Origin: Pleurotus djamor
Lineage: Eukaryota; Basidiomycota; Agaricomycetes; Agaricales; Pleurotaceae
Reading direction: 5' to 3'
Length of the DNA stretch: 64,000 bases
Assembly: GCA_029747585.1 (NCBI GenBank)
Contig: JAPEVF010000020.1
Location: forward strand, 1-64,000
Every line of letters starts with the position of its first letter. The first letter of the stretch is position 1. The position numbers and the translations under genes are program-made. Positions 22,830 through 34,236 of this stretch are shown one piece after another. The notes beneath the pieces are model-generated. The model searched no databases and was not told the DNA's origin. It saw only the letters and a program-made list of their open reading frames with translations.

Positions 22830-23603
22830 ATGAAGCCTCCCCCGAACCCCGAACCCAGCCTCTCGCCAACAAAGGCTTCATCCTCTGGACGAGCTCAGCG
22901 TACATCGCGTACAGCTAAGGAGAAAAGGAAATCTACTGCTCCGTATCATTTACCTACCGGTCCTGCTGGCTCTCAGACGAAAGACACGCTCGTAGCTCCA
23001 TCTGGGACGCCTGTCAAATCGCCTACGCGAAAAACAAAAAGGTCTCGCGCGGCCACGAGTTCCAAGAAAGCGAAGTCTTCTCGAAAGTCTTCTGCTCGTG
23101 CTACGAAAGAGGTTTTGTCTGCGTCTGCTTCTACGCCTGGTTCTGGTTCTGGTTCTCTTCCCGTGGTTCAGTCCCCCAAGGCACCCGTCTCCGGAGCAGA
23201 GAAAGAAAATCAAGGTCAAGCGAATATCTCTACTGTATCCAAGCCTCTCAGCGGTTACAGTCTCAAGCCTTTGTCCTCCAAGTCTCCCTTCAGTGCGATC
23301 ACCATCGCTCCCTCCAAGGATCTGGCTGTGGCAAACGCGACAGCGTCATCTTCCCTTTCAGCTCCAGCTACTACTTCAAAAGCTCAAGCGGCCCCTCGTA
23401 AACGAGCAGCCCGTCGTTCTTCTCGTGGTACAAAGGCCAAAAAGACCGCTCAAAAGACCTCCGAGGACGTTCAAGTCCAAGCACCCGTGCCTAGGAATAC
23501 TGGAAAGAAACTCGGCGTTCGCGAGAGGCTTTTGAAGTGCGGAAGAGATGCGCAGAAACAGCTCAAAGCCCAGGAGTTTAATCCCCGAAGGAAGAGGAAC
23601 TGA
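22830..23603 (+). CDS. Lys/Ser-rich basic disordered protein, single exon, 257 aa
   Basis: The ATG at 22830 is the first after the TATA box; the frame is open a little upstream, but from GTG. The product is very rich in Lys, Arg, Ser, Thr and Pro, with clusters such as RKTKRSRAATSSKKAKSS and a KEN-containing stretch (GAEKENQGQ). It ends LKAQEFNPRRKRN. Near residue 35 it carries AKEKRKSTAPYHLP, a motif shared with three or four other proteins in this window. The composition suggests a nuclear, perhaps DNA- or chromatin-associated protein. I do not recognise a family. Confidence 0.65.
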   Translation: MKPPPNPEPSLSPTKASSSGRAQRTSRTAKEKRKSTAPYHLPTGPAGSQTKDTLVAPSGTPVKSPTRKTKRSRAATSSKKAKSSRKSSARATKEVLSASASTPGSGSGSLPVVQSPKAPVSGAEKENQGQANISTVSKPLSGYSLKPLSSKSPFSAITIAPSKDLAVANATASSSLSAPATTSKAQAAPRKRAARRSSRGTKAKKTAQKTSEDVQVQAPVPRNTGKKLGVRERLLKCGRDAQKQLKAQEFNPRRKRN

Positions 23604-23751
23604 TACTGATTCTATTCGACCGCTGTATGTGTATATGTTCTATGTGCTTGGATAGTTAGTTATGTACTTGGTTATCTGTAACGCTCAAGTTTGTATCGCT
23701 CCTCCAACATTGATGATGTTATGACACTGAGCTCGTACTAGCTTCCCGAAC

Positions 23752-24141
23752 TCAAATCTCTTCTAAGTGATGGATGCCGTCTTCAGTAACGGGCGCTAAA
23801 ATATGGTACGCATCTTGGCTCCCAACTTTCACCTTCAATGCGGCCTGTGTCCTTCCACAATGCCACATCAGGTCCATAACCGCGCTCTCCGCGTGTATCT
23901 GCTCCAAATTCTATCTAACAAACATATCTTCATGTCCAAATTTCCGTCCTGTAAGGAAACCGAAAATTTTCAGTCTTTCAGCTCGCTCAGCGGTGACAGC
24001 TTCAGGTCCTTCTCGATAACCTCCCGAGACGCATTGAATTGATGTAGATAGGAGTCTTTGAAGGTTGGTGCGGTTTCTTGTATACATCCAGGCACTTTCG
24101 TCTAACTCACGGATGATATCCTCGTCCTCCGTCCAGCTCAT
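23752..24141 (-). CDS. Short unrecognised protein, two exons
   Basis: From ATG 24141 (MSWTEDEDIIRELDESAWMY) the frame runs through TAERAERLKIFGFLTGRKFG. A 41-base intron (GTTTGT donor, GAGAG acceptor) joins it in phase to AVMDLMWHCGRTQAALKVKV and VTEDGIHHLEEI, ending at 23752. It is soluble, mixed charge, about 115 residues, with no motif I know. Frame agreement across the intron is the main support. Confidence 0.45.
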
Positions 24142-24368
24142 TGACACGCTTAATGGATGCTAAGATGCCATCACGAAGTGGAGCTTGCTTACTGCTGCGT
24201 CCCCATCCACGCCCAAAAAATCTAAATAAGCGCTAACTATCTCTTTAGTGGTGAACTAGTGGCCAGTGGCTGTCAATGGCGTTGGCGATTAGAACTTTTG
24301 CCTTTTGCTCTGAATCATAAAACGGTTCCAGACTCAAGAAACTCTTGGAAGCAATTAGTGGGCTCCCA

Positions 24369-26806
24369 ATGGTTGCTCTCACTGTACCTCGCCTTGTCGG
24401 GGTTCTTTTCGCCGTGTGTCACTATGCGGTTGCCCTCAACGATTGGAGTCAACCGTGTTTCGATGGCGAGTGTGCGTATGATCTACCAGCCGCTTCTGGT
24501 GTTTCTGGTATCTTGAAGCTCGTACGTCACTCTTTTCATCCCTCTGCATCTTCGTCTCTTTCTCAACTGCTATCTAGTTCGGTGAGCCGAAAGGCCTCAC
24601 TGATATCACCCCCGCCGCCGGTTGGGTGATTTTGGACTGCGATCCGAACGTACTCAACCAGGACATCCGGCTCGTTTGCGAGACTGACCATGACGAGTCT
24701 GGGTGTCAACACATCTTTGATTACCACGGTGCTCACAACAAGATTGTCCGTCTACCTGAAAACGTATGTCCATCCTCGCTCCCGCTGTTTGCTTCTCATC
24801 GGATTTTGACTTGTACTTGGTTTAGTGTGGGCATGGACCCTTCGCTCGTCTCGTCAATATGCGCGTTGCCGATGACCAAAGCCTCCCTTTGCATGCTCAA
24901 GGAAGGATCAGCCGACGCGACGGGTCGCAACCTCAAGTCCATGTCCTTAGTATTGACCAACACTTGGCCAAAATCGACCATAGCCTGTCAGTCTCTCTTC
25001 GTATTCTTTCTTCTGTCTCCCTTTTCTCATGCGGCCCTCTTCAGTGCCGGAGACGCCAAATTCGCATTCGTTGGCGTAAGTGTTCTATCATACTCCGCAT
25101 CGATTCACTCTACGACTTGACATCTTTCCCATAGGTGAACCACCCCGGAATTGATCTCAACGAGGCCTTTGCGGACGGCATCTTTGACGATATCGGAAAA
25201 TGGTTCTCCAACGTCGCCCATTCCGTTGCACACGCCGTATCTTCCGCTCTCAAATGGGTGACCGATAAAATCCAGGATCTGGGAGAACTAATCAAAGGTC
25301 CGTCACTTCCCATCCGCAGATGACACAACGACCTGTATTAATTCCTTCATGATTTCAACACAGATAAAACCAAGGTTGATATCGAACCGACAGTTACCTC
25401 CCCGAACATCAGTCTCACGGCCGACATTGACGTTGCTTTGCCCCTTCATGGGATCCAAGACAACGGGTGCCATGAGCCCCCTTTGTCCTCCGTGGTCGTG
25501 CATAGCAAGGGATGGCTGCAATTGAAGGCTGGGATCATCGTTATCGGCCACATATTACCGCTACCTGCGGTTACCAAGTTCGCCGCCTTCGGAGGGATTG
25601 ACGGGGATCTTGATGCCAAAGTGCACATTGATCTCAACATGAAGGTACATTTGCAGTCTTCTACAGTTATTTACAGCTTACGTCGATGACATGGTGTAGA
25701 TGCCCATTCAGTTCCACAAGAACATCATGACGGCACCTGTCATTGGATTCACTATCCCTGGGTGAGTCGCTCTTTGTCATCTTCTCCTCGGAGAAATCTT
25801 GTTGATCTTGCCGTCGTCTCCCAGCCTTGTCAACATCGGGTTAAACTTCATCCTCGATGGGATGGCCAGCGGAGTGCTTGAGCTCGACGTGAAAGCTGAT
25901 GCCCACCTCAAGTACAAATTTGACCAAGTCGTGTTGTGGTACCCCGCGGAAGATTCCAAGGGCAAAAGCTCTGAAAAGGGAATTACAAACGATAACTCCG
26001 GTGTGTTTGCTCTGCTTCCCCGTCTCAGACCTGGCAGTATGCTGACGTCTTGGCATCTGGATAGATATCAACTTCAAGATGAAAGCCCGTGTTGAGGCCG
26101 AGGCTGTTGTTCGCGCTACGATTTCCCCGTCTCTGCATGTAGGCGTCGACATCCTCGGAGGAGCGGTTGGTACTGGAGTTTACGTCGCTGCTGATGCATT
26201 CGTCGAAGCCACTATGGCTGCTTCCCTCAAGGCTAAAGGAGGAGTATCCCTCTACGGCAAGAAACCCAAGTTCAATAAACGCGCCATCGTACCTTTGCTC
26301 GAGCGCGCTGATGCTACCAACACAAACACCCCCCAGGTGCAAGATCGTTCTTATGTCCCTCCGTACGGTCTTGTTGCGCGCAAGACTCTTGAAGACAGAG
26401 CGATCAAGGTTGGGTTTACGGGATGTCTTTGGATTGACTTGGGTGTCAAGCTGAGGGCGGGTGGGTACGGTAACTTACTCAACATGCATGGTCAGCTTGA
26501 GTATACAATTTGGGAAAGTCCTAAGTGGGAGGTTTTCGCGGTGAGTACTTGTCTTCTTTTCCGATGGATGTATCAAGTGACTCATTGACTGCCTGTATAG
26601 AAATGCTGGTCTGCTGGGACAATACAGACGACCGTATCCAAGAAACCGTCTTGGGACTTCGAGATGCAACCAATGTCTTCGAGGCACATGGCGTGCGATG
26701 CCATGGTCGACTCAGAGATTACGGACAATATTCCGAATCATAAGTGAGTATCCACTATAAAATACTTCCGGGCTCCATCTAAGCTTTCTATTTTAGGTGG
26801 AAGTAA
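24369..26806 (+). CDS. Secreted protein of unknown function, about ten exons
   Basis: The protein opens with a signal peptide (MVALTVPRLVGVLFAVCHYAVA). A Cys-containing N-terminal domain follows (PCFDGECAYDLP, DITPAAGWVILDCDP, RLVCE). Next come a helix-rich middle (WFSNVAHSVAHAVSSALKW) and a long alternating hydrophobic part (LVNIGLNFILDGMASGVLEL, VGVDILGGAVGTGVYVAADA) that looks like beta or amphipathic repeats. The last intron leaves only W-K-stop at 26804. The order resembles fungal secreted proteins of the DUF7223 type, which I name only tentatively. An extracellular role is likely; activity is unknown. Confidence 0.6.
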
Positions 26807-27257
26807 TCCATTCACTGTACTCCGTGTATAACATCGTCCCATTGTATCAATAGTGTCGTGGCTATAAATACCCCTCGGAACCAAAAAGACTCGGACCGAA
26901 CTTGCGTCAAGTCCGTTATCGCCGCCGATCGTGATCTGTGGCTGTACCCGAGGAATGGGACGCCAGCCCGATCCTTTTGAAGTGGTTGGTCCCACAACAA
27001 ACATAGCACACACGGTATACCGGACAACGACACACATATACCACACACCAGAAGCATCACATGGAAATATATCTGCGCCTCAATGCTTATGTGGTCCTCG
27101 TTTGTTTCCAGGAATGTGACCCTGAAATGAATAATGAATAATGGACCACAAGTGACTTACGCCGTTGACTGGTGCCGTCCTTGGGCCACCTTAGACAATG
27201 GATCGAACGGTATCATTTAGCACTCCGATGCTCCAGCTGCGACTGTAAGTGAACATG
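26807..27257. other. Intergenic with a second TATA-like element
   Basis: A TATAAATA sequence lies near 26870, but no coding sequence that starts soon after it convinces me. The minus-strand frame at 26738-27046 has no support. Confidence 0.35.
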
Positions 27258-27264
27258 TATAAAA
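27258..27264 (+). promoter_or_regulatory. TATA box (TATAAAA)
   Basis: It lies about 95 bases before the ATG at 27359. Confidence 0.6.
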
Positions 27265-27358
27265 CTTGGAGCGCTTGACTTCTTTCCCCTCAACACCATC
27301 TTGTCTTCGTCGGTCGTCCTCGCCAGAACTTCGATATCTTTATCCAGATCGATCTATT

Positions 27359-27940
27359 ATGAATACCTCACAGAACTCGAAGAATCTCAACGCAACTGCT
27401 TTGCGAGCTCATACGACTGCGCCGACCACCCGCAAGGAGCGCCTCAGCACGGCGCCGTACAGTCGCTCTTCTCGCCCTTCCAACAAACAAGCCGGCTCAG
27501 TCACATCTAAAGCTATCGAGAGCTCAGAGGACGAAGCTGCGGAAGCTACTTCTTCATCCTTTGGAATTATTGAACCGGTCGTTCCATCGCCAGCTACGAC
27601 GCCCCCTCATAACCAGGCCACTTCGGCCGTCCCATCAGCTGAAGCACTCTTCAACATTTCCTCTCCTCAGGTCGAGCGAGTGGCGCGACCTGCGCCGAAA
27701 GTCCCGGCTAGTACTCGAGTGACTGTCACCCTCGTAAAGAAGGTTGTGTCCAAGGTCGCTCAGGACGCGCCTCAACCGAAAGCAAAGATAACTACGGAGA
27801 AAAACAGTTCAGCAACAACGAACGGGTCGATGAAGAAGGGTATCGGGGAGCCCGGTGGGAGGGCCAGCATCATTAAGACGATGGGGAAGATGAATAGATC
27901 TCGTGCGGGACAGGCTCCACCACTAAAGTTGAGGAAGTAA
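27359..27940 (+). CDS. Basic Ser/Thr/Pro-rich disordered protein, single exon, 193 aa
   Basis: The start at 27359 (MNTSQNSKNLNATAL) is the first ATG well placed after the TATA box. The frame is open upstream to 27266, only just past the TATA box. Residues 20-35 contain TTRKERLSTAPYSRSS, the clearest copy of the window's shared PY motif. A short acidic patch (ESSEDEAAEA) is followed by basic C-terminal sequence ending APPLKLRK. No fold, span or signal is visible. It groups with the other single-exon basic proteins here. Confidence 0.65.
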   Translation: MNTSQNSKNLNATALRAHTTAPTTRKERLSTAPYSRSSRPSNKQAGSVTSKAIESSEDEAAEATSSSFGIIEPVVPSPATTPPHNQATSAVPSAEALFNISSPQVERVARPAPKVPASTRVTVTLVKKVVSKVAQDAPQPKAKITTEKNSSATTNGSMKKGIGEPGGRASIIKTMGKMNRSRAGQAPPLKLRK

Positions 27941-28174
27941 TCCCTCAACCCTTGGTCATCATTTATGTAAACGTCTAGAATACGTACTTGTGTAACTTGG
28001 GGACCTTGGTGTCGATTTTTATGTGTGTAACAAATCTCCCAATATGCCCTCATGCCTGATGACAGTTTGCTGAACAGTCATATGGGGGAAATGATGAAGA
28101 GTCATAGTCGCGAGTAGTGAAGGAGACTAGAACATGAGACATAAGTATAATATTATTGCAAATTGTATGTGCTA

Positions 28175-31100
28175 CTAAGAACTGAGTGCCGATCTCGGTC
28201 CAAAGAGGCCAGGTTGTTTCCTCACTGGTATTGTGGAAGTGGGTTGAACGGGGGGCGGAGTTGGGACGAGATTCGGATCAGCTAAAAGAGGTAGATAGAT
28301 GAGCTGTTTGTATATTGAAGTTGGACTATAAAACGTACGTTGCCAAGTGGTCCAAGATTGACGTCGAGGGTCGATTGAGCGCATCATGGGAGGCGGAGCT
28401 GTTGCTGGAGGAGCCCAGCCAGTATTATCCCCCCAACCAGTACCAGTATCATCTCCCCAACCAGTGCCACCTCCCCAACCAGTGCCATNCCCCCCAACCA
28501 GTATCATCACCCCAGCGCGAACCATCGTCGGATTCCCAGTCCCAGCCACGAGCATCAGATGAAGTTGGTGAGACAAGAATGAAAGCGGCTCTATGACTAC
28601 TGCGATTGGTTTGTGCCGTTACGGGCGGAGCTGCGAGTAACTCAGCCTGTCGTTCAATTCGCAGCGAGTGGGACAATAAGTCATCAACAGGCATTTGAGG
28701 GTCTAAACCCTCTAGTATAGGGTGGTCATCAACAGCTCGACCCTTTCCCTTATCCAAGCGGGCCCCTTCAGCTTGCGCTTCGAAGTCTGTCTGATCAACC
28801 CCGTTTGGTTGGGGGGGGCTGGGTTATATCTACATCTGCGAATGGTCCAATGTTAGGAATCTTTGGGAAGATGAAGGAGAGGCTAGCAGGAGAGAGAGGA
28901 GCGGGCGAAGTCCTTCGATCTTGCTTGGACTCGTCATCAGCAGGAAGAGGTCGATGCTCGTGGTTCAACCGCATAGGTGGAACGACTTGATGCCTATTCG
29001 TCGGTCCGTTCGTTGGAAGGGGTGATTTCGCATCAGCGACGGACGTAGCGTTGAAACTGTCCAGCGCTGAGTGGTAGGAGCTCGTGGTTGAAGAGGGACG
29101 AGAAAGGGAAGTTTGATCAGGCATTAAGCCTCGGATCATTGGATCCATGGGTTCGATGTCAAGATGATCGTCTCTATCCGTGAGCAATGCTCCAGCTTGC
29201 GGGATACTGAGGGACTTGGGCTGTTTATCGAGCAGGTCATTTGAGGGCAAAGCAAGGGGTATGGGAGGAGGGGGCATTGACAGGTGGGGATGTGATTTAT
29301 GTCTAGGAACTTTTACCTGTGGGGGTTTACGCGTAGGGGGATGGTAGGAATGACGAGATTGGTGATCCTGAGCCGGGACTTTCTCCGTTTGAGCAACTCG
29401 ATTAGGAGCATCGACAACCTTCTTCTCGGCCCCGGAAAGCAAGCCCGAAAGATTGCCCACATCAACGTTCCACAGATGAAGGCCGCCTTCCCATCCTCCA
29501 GACACCAACCCTTTCCCATCATGGGAGAAAGCAACAGAGACGACGAATTCATTGGTCTGTAAATCCCATACGTTCTGCCAGGTTTTGCAGTTCCAGACGC
29601 GTATCCTTTCGTCATAGCTTCCCGTTGCAAGGGCCTGACCGTCGTGACGATATGCCAGGCAGCAGACCGGACTGTCGTGAGCTTTGAAGGTGTGAAGGAT
29701 TTCTCCCCGGTTGGCGCTCCAAACTCGGACAACTCCCCAAGCAACAGCAGCCGCAATTGAGTCGCTAGAGGGACTCCATGCGAGTGCGGTCGATCTCGTC
29801 GGACTTTCCAAGGCAAAAAGACCATGGACACCGACTCTCTCGAGGTCAACAACGAGGACGCTCACAGGACCTGGTAGGCCTCTGATGAACGCTAACCTGG
29901 AGCTACTGGGGGAGAAGCTAAGATGGCAGATTCGGTCGTTGTTGACCTTATGCCTTCGCAAGAACTCCCAGCGAGTCCCTACCATCTTCCAGAAATTAAG
30001 GTAACCATCCTCATGCCCTGAAACGAGGAATCGATGATCATGTGTAAAACACAAAGAAAGGATGGTGTGGTCCTCGGGATGGATCGTTTGATGGACACCA
30101 GGCTTGTCATTGGTACAGAGGATATTTACGTTGCTTTTATGAGCGACGGCGACGTGCACTCCATCGGGAGATATAGCGGAAATTTCACCGGGAAGTACTG
30201 TTAAACGTTTGGGAGTTTGATGGGGACCATCCCAGACCCCGATATGGGCGGCTGAGTTATGCTGTCCAATCATGAAAATTTGATCTGCAACCTTGATAGA
30301 AAATGCAAGAGACTGGATGTAGCGACGGAAAGATTGAGCACCAATTTGCGCTTGAAATGGGATTATGAATCTGTCAACGACGGATGCTCTACGGGCCAAA
30401 AAATGTGGACGTACCATACTTGCGCACGACTTCTCTGCCATCTGCCACGTCGGAAATAACTTTTACCATGTCGAGGATGGGGAATTTAGGGTCCTTCACG
30501 AATACATCTCTGAAGCGGGAGAGACATTGGAGCAATGTCGCTAGCAATGGTTGGGAGCCTGACGGCTCCAGCGTCGCCGGTTCCTGTAGGCGTAGCTGTC
30601 GTTCAACCCGACAGGCACGCAAAATGATTTCACCAGCGTTCGGAACTTGCTCAATGAGGTCTCCTCCTGGTAGGTCATTGTTAGATCAAATATACGTGCG
30701 GAATGGCAAATGCTACTCACCATCCTCCACTTCTAAATAAGAGCGTAGGGTAATTATACTTTGCATAAATGTAAGATATTGCGTCGAGGTGGAGCCATAG
30801 AGGGTACGGGTACTGGATGGGAATTGCATGGCGCGAGAGGCATCTTGGATCGACCAGAATATTTGCTTCAAGTCCTCGAAAACGTCCGTGACAATCCTGT
30901 CGCTCTTCTCGAAGTCGGCGCCAAAGATGTCGGCCCATTTCGCACTGAGGTCCTTGGGAGGAGAAGCAATCGGTATATACGGCGTCTCAGGCGGGGCGTT
31001 CTTGAAACGCTTCAGGACTGAATGGTGGATCAATTGACCAGGTTGAACCTTTCGGCCCGCTCCAAGGTGAGGTCTGAACATGATTTACATGAGATGCTTG

Positions 31101-32650
31101 CTAATGAGACGACTGATAACTGCTTACTTCCAGGTGATGCTATCTTTGCCTTTATATGAGAGCGACTTAAAAGGCAGAACCTCGAGCGCTTTCCATATTC
31201 CTTTCAAGGACGGGGTGAGATCCAATGGAGCCCAGTGAGTGATCGCGGGCTTCATGCGCAGGCCGCAATTGAAGGCTTCATGATACATCCACCGTAACGC
31301 GGGCCCAAAGTTGGTCAGATTTTGGTTGAGAGTGCTTCCTCCTCCGCTAATACGAGTTTGAGCCAACGTGTGAGCAACAGAGGGTGAGAAAACTCACATG
31401 TCGGAATGCGTGCCTGCAAACCACACTTCCTTCACATCGCCCTTATCCCCGGGTTGTGGACCGAGACCGCCGTTGACATATTCCGGTTGGAACTTGACAC
31501 GACGCTCATCCAAAGCTAGCGCATGGCGAAAGGAACAAACATGGCCCATTCCTGATACCGTCTCAGGTAACGTCTTTCCTCGGAAAACTCCAACTGATGA
31601 GACTGTATCCCTGTGCACCACCTTCATTAGGATTTATAGTAGCGGACGCTGAGAACAAGAGGACTTACCACGCGCCGACAAAATGAACTTTAACATTCTC
31701 ATGGCAGAGGGTCCTCTTGAATTGCTGGCAGAGGATTTCTTCGTCATCCGGGGTACGCGACTTCTTAGCTCCACGCGAGCTGCTTGGGCCTGAGGGTTTC
31801 GGAGGATCTCGTTTTGCTTGCGAGGTCATTGAGGAATATAGCTCGTAAGCACTATTCAATGGTCAGGTCAACCAAGGGACTAGGAGGGAGCCCATACAAA
31901 GCGACTTGGTTTTTGCTACTCTTGTGCACAAGTCCGACCTGGCCAAAATAACAGATTGAGCGTCAGACCGGCGAAGTCAGCCGCACAACAGACCTTCTCA
32001 ATCATGCCTGCAATGACACGGGCTTGGTACGCGCCTCTGGAGAAACCTGGGCCGGCCGTTAACACTTGTTGCGGCGATGAATAGATGAGGCACACCGAAT
32101 AGAAAGATACGATCGCCAGGGATGTAGTTTTCTGACAGCCACTCGTATGCTGCGTGAACGATAGACTCGAAGTTCCTGAGGAGCATTTGAGGCCGATGTA
32201 GGCGGCGTCATGAGCATGGACGTACCACGCAACTGCCATATCGATGGTGTGATCGGCAACTTGCTTCACATAGCTCCACGAACGGAAGGAGGGCTTCGCG
32301 TAGGTCCCGATACCGCTGTTGTAAAAGACGAGCTGTTGTTCATCTCTGATGAGGCGACTGTAGATCTCAACGACATAGCTACTCTGAGGGAATATGATCA
32401 GTTCTACGAGGATTTGTGGTAGTAAAATGGATGAACATACCTTCGCACTGAACTGATTTGCAGTTCCATCGATACATACGACCAAATTCCGCCCAGGTCC
32501 CGTATGAACACAGCGCACGACATGGATGCCTTCGTGAGGTCTGCCGGTGCTACGAAGAACAATCTGAAACGCCTGTCCGTGAATCGAGCTGGGAGAGGAC
32601 AGTACGCTTGCCGAATCTGGGACAGCGATTGGAGGCGTCGCGGTGGACAT
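28175..32650 (-). CDS. Copy A: DUF2235 hydrolase - WD40 fusion with Gly-Trp repeat tail
   Basis: Starting at ATG 32650, nine introns join the hydrolase: NLVVCIDGTANQF near residue 60, the nucleophile elbow FGFSRGAYQARV, the Asp in HFVGAWDTVSSVGV and the His in WFAGTHSDIGGGS. This is the full Ser-Asp-His set of DUF2235/Tle1-like alpha/beta hydrolases. A helical linker follows, then at least four WD40-type units (for example FKAHDSPVCCLAYRHDGQAL and IRVWNCKTW). After the WD40 part a long Pro/Ser-rich tail ends in five Gly-Trp units and a final exon to 28175. The tail changes frame at a G8 run (28811-28818) and at an N (28489). Both look like length errors, because the sequence beyond stays clearly coding. 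The exact splice just before the WD40 part (near 30.45 kb) is unresolved. No P-loop is seen. Confidence 0.8.
28414..28513 (-). repeat. Tandem Gly-Trp coding repeat
   Basis: About five copies of an 18-24 base unit encode [D/G]x-T-G-W-G (for example GDDTGWG, GGTGWG, GDNTGW) near the C-terminus of copy A. An N at 28489 interrupts the frame. WG/GW repeats of this kind are known as Argonaute-binding hooks in RNA-silencing proteins; here that is only a resemblance. Confidence 0.7.
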
Positions 32651-33282
32651 CACCGACCCACAAAGACTTGTAGATGGGGAAGCGTAGAGGGTGGCAGACT
32701 TGGGCGTCTCTCAAGTGATGTATATATGGCATACCCTTGATCGTCGCAGAACACGCTAGAAGCAATTTTCTGCGCTTTTGTGGCTGGATTACGAGAATTC
32801 GGGCAAAACGGGGTCATCTTGACAGGGAAAACGTTGCAATCAAGGCCCATCCTATGGGAATAAAGACAAAGCCAATGAGAACACTTGGATCACGATGAGT
32901 CGGGAAAGATTTACCGCACTGTGCTTTGACGCCGTGGGTTCCACGCGATAAATTGCCCCGTTTTAGCTTATGAGCGAATCTCTCCCAGTTGGCGAACGAG
33001 AGACTATTCGTGAATTATATCCAAGGTTCTTTGCAAATGGAGATGCGCGCGCCAGGTTTTCAGCTCCAAGTTAACTGAAGCTGAGGTTTCGGTTGAGTTT
33101 TGTAGGTCCATGATGATGAGGGCGCTCTCACGGTCCGGAGCACGTGAATAGGAGATACAGGAGCCTCCTCACTAGATCTGCATTCGGCGCTCAGCATTGG
33201 AGCCCGCCTTGTAAGAGACTGTTCATTATTCTGTACGAAATAAATTCTTTAAGGGTAGACTTGATCCAGACATCGAAGTTAT
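32651..33282. other. Upstream region of copy A
   Basis: A TATATA element at 32721-32726 lies about 70 bases before the copy A start. Beyond it there is no gene up to 33282. Confidence 0.5.
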
Positions 33283-33840
33283 CTACCGGCTTCTGCGGCC
33301 ATGCGACCGCGCTCGCTTGCTTTCCAGATCCAACCTCCGCATCGACTTCTTCATCCTTTCCTGTATCTTCTCTTTCGACTCAGACCTTCCAGATACATCC
33401 CTGTACGACGAGCTACTAGGCGTATCTTCATCAGCATCTTTTGGAACCCGTTTTCTCGGTTTGAGCACGATCTTAGTCGTCACTCGAAGTCTTGAGGTTA
33501 TCGTAGTGGTCGAAGTAGTTGTTTCTTTGTTAGAACTTGATGAGGTTGAAGGAGTCTCTGACAATGGTAGGAATTTGACGCGAGACTCTTTGAATGCCGA
33601 AGTACGACGTCGTCTTTCGTCTCCTTGAGGGGATGTGGGGGAAGGTGATGAAATGGTGGAAGTGGTTCGACTGGAGGTCGAGCTGGGAGGACGGGCGTAC
33701 GGACTGGTTTGAGTCTTTCTCTCGTGCTTCGTGCGAGAAGGAAGACTCGATTTGGTAAGTGATGATACGTCTTGCACTCTGAGCCGATGATGTTGAGAAG
33801 AGGGCGTAAAAGGGGTGTCGTTGACTTTCGTAGAGTTCAT
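33283..33840 (-). CDS. Basic Ser/Thr/Arg-rich disordered protein, single exon, 185 aa
   Basis: ATG 33840 lies 98 bases after a TATTTAAA element (33938-33945, minus strand). The protein is built of Ser/Thr runs and Arg clusters and includes RTKHERKTQTSPYARPPSS, a variant of the shared PY motif. A Lys/Arg-rich patch (TTKIVLKPRKRVPKDADED) sits in the middle, and the C-terminus is a predicted basic helix (KEKIQERMKKSMRRLDLESK). No family is recognised. The plus-strand frame over it is a shadow. 33841-34236 holds its promoter and no other gene. Confidence 0.6.
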   Translation of the reverse strand: MNSTKVNDTPFTPSSQHHRLRVQDVSSLTKSSLPSRTKHERKTQTSPYARPPSSTSSRTTSTISSPSPTSPQGDERRRRTSAFKESRVKFLPLSETPSTSSSSNKETTTSTTTITSRLRVTTKIVLKPRKRVPKDADEDTPSSSSYRDVSGRSESKEKIQERMKKSMRRLDLESKRARSHGRRSR

Positions 33841-34236
33841 TGAAAAAAGGATGAGATCGATAGAAATAACTGCGAGACGTAGATTGGGCTTTGATGGTTG
33901 TACGAGTAGATAAGAAGAATTTTAGTCCGTCGAACCGTTTAAATAGAGAGTGAGCCACTGAGACGACGCGCTTTGTGCTTTCATGTCGAAGAACGTGATT
34001 TCACGCTCGAAATGGATGCCGTTGTGCCACTGTGATATATGAGAGGGGGAAATTCATGAAAGGGTGTAGAAAAAGCAAGACATTGACTCGACTGAGGAAG
34101 CTGTTGAGTGGCAACGATGGTCTTAAAACGGATTCGAGCGGGATGAGAACAGTCCTAAGGAGAGGCCATCAACGGAGGATGTAGCGCATAGACAGCCTTG
34201 TCTTGTACGAAATCGGTGATCTTCAAGGACATCTTC

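Noticed and set aside
30441..32650. Reading the copy A hydrolase and WD40 part as two genes
   Set aside because: Copies B, C and D show the same order in one transcript direction, and B is continuous across the junction in one frame.
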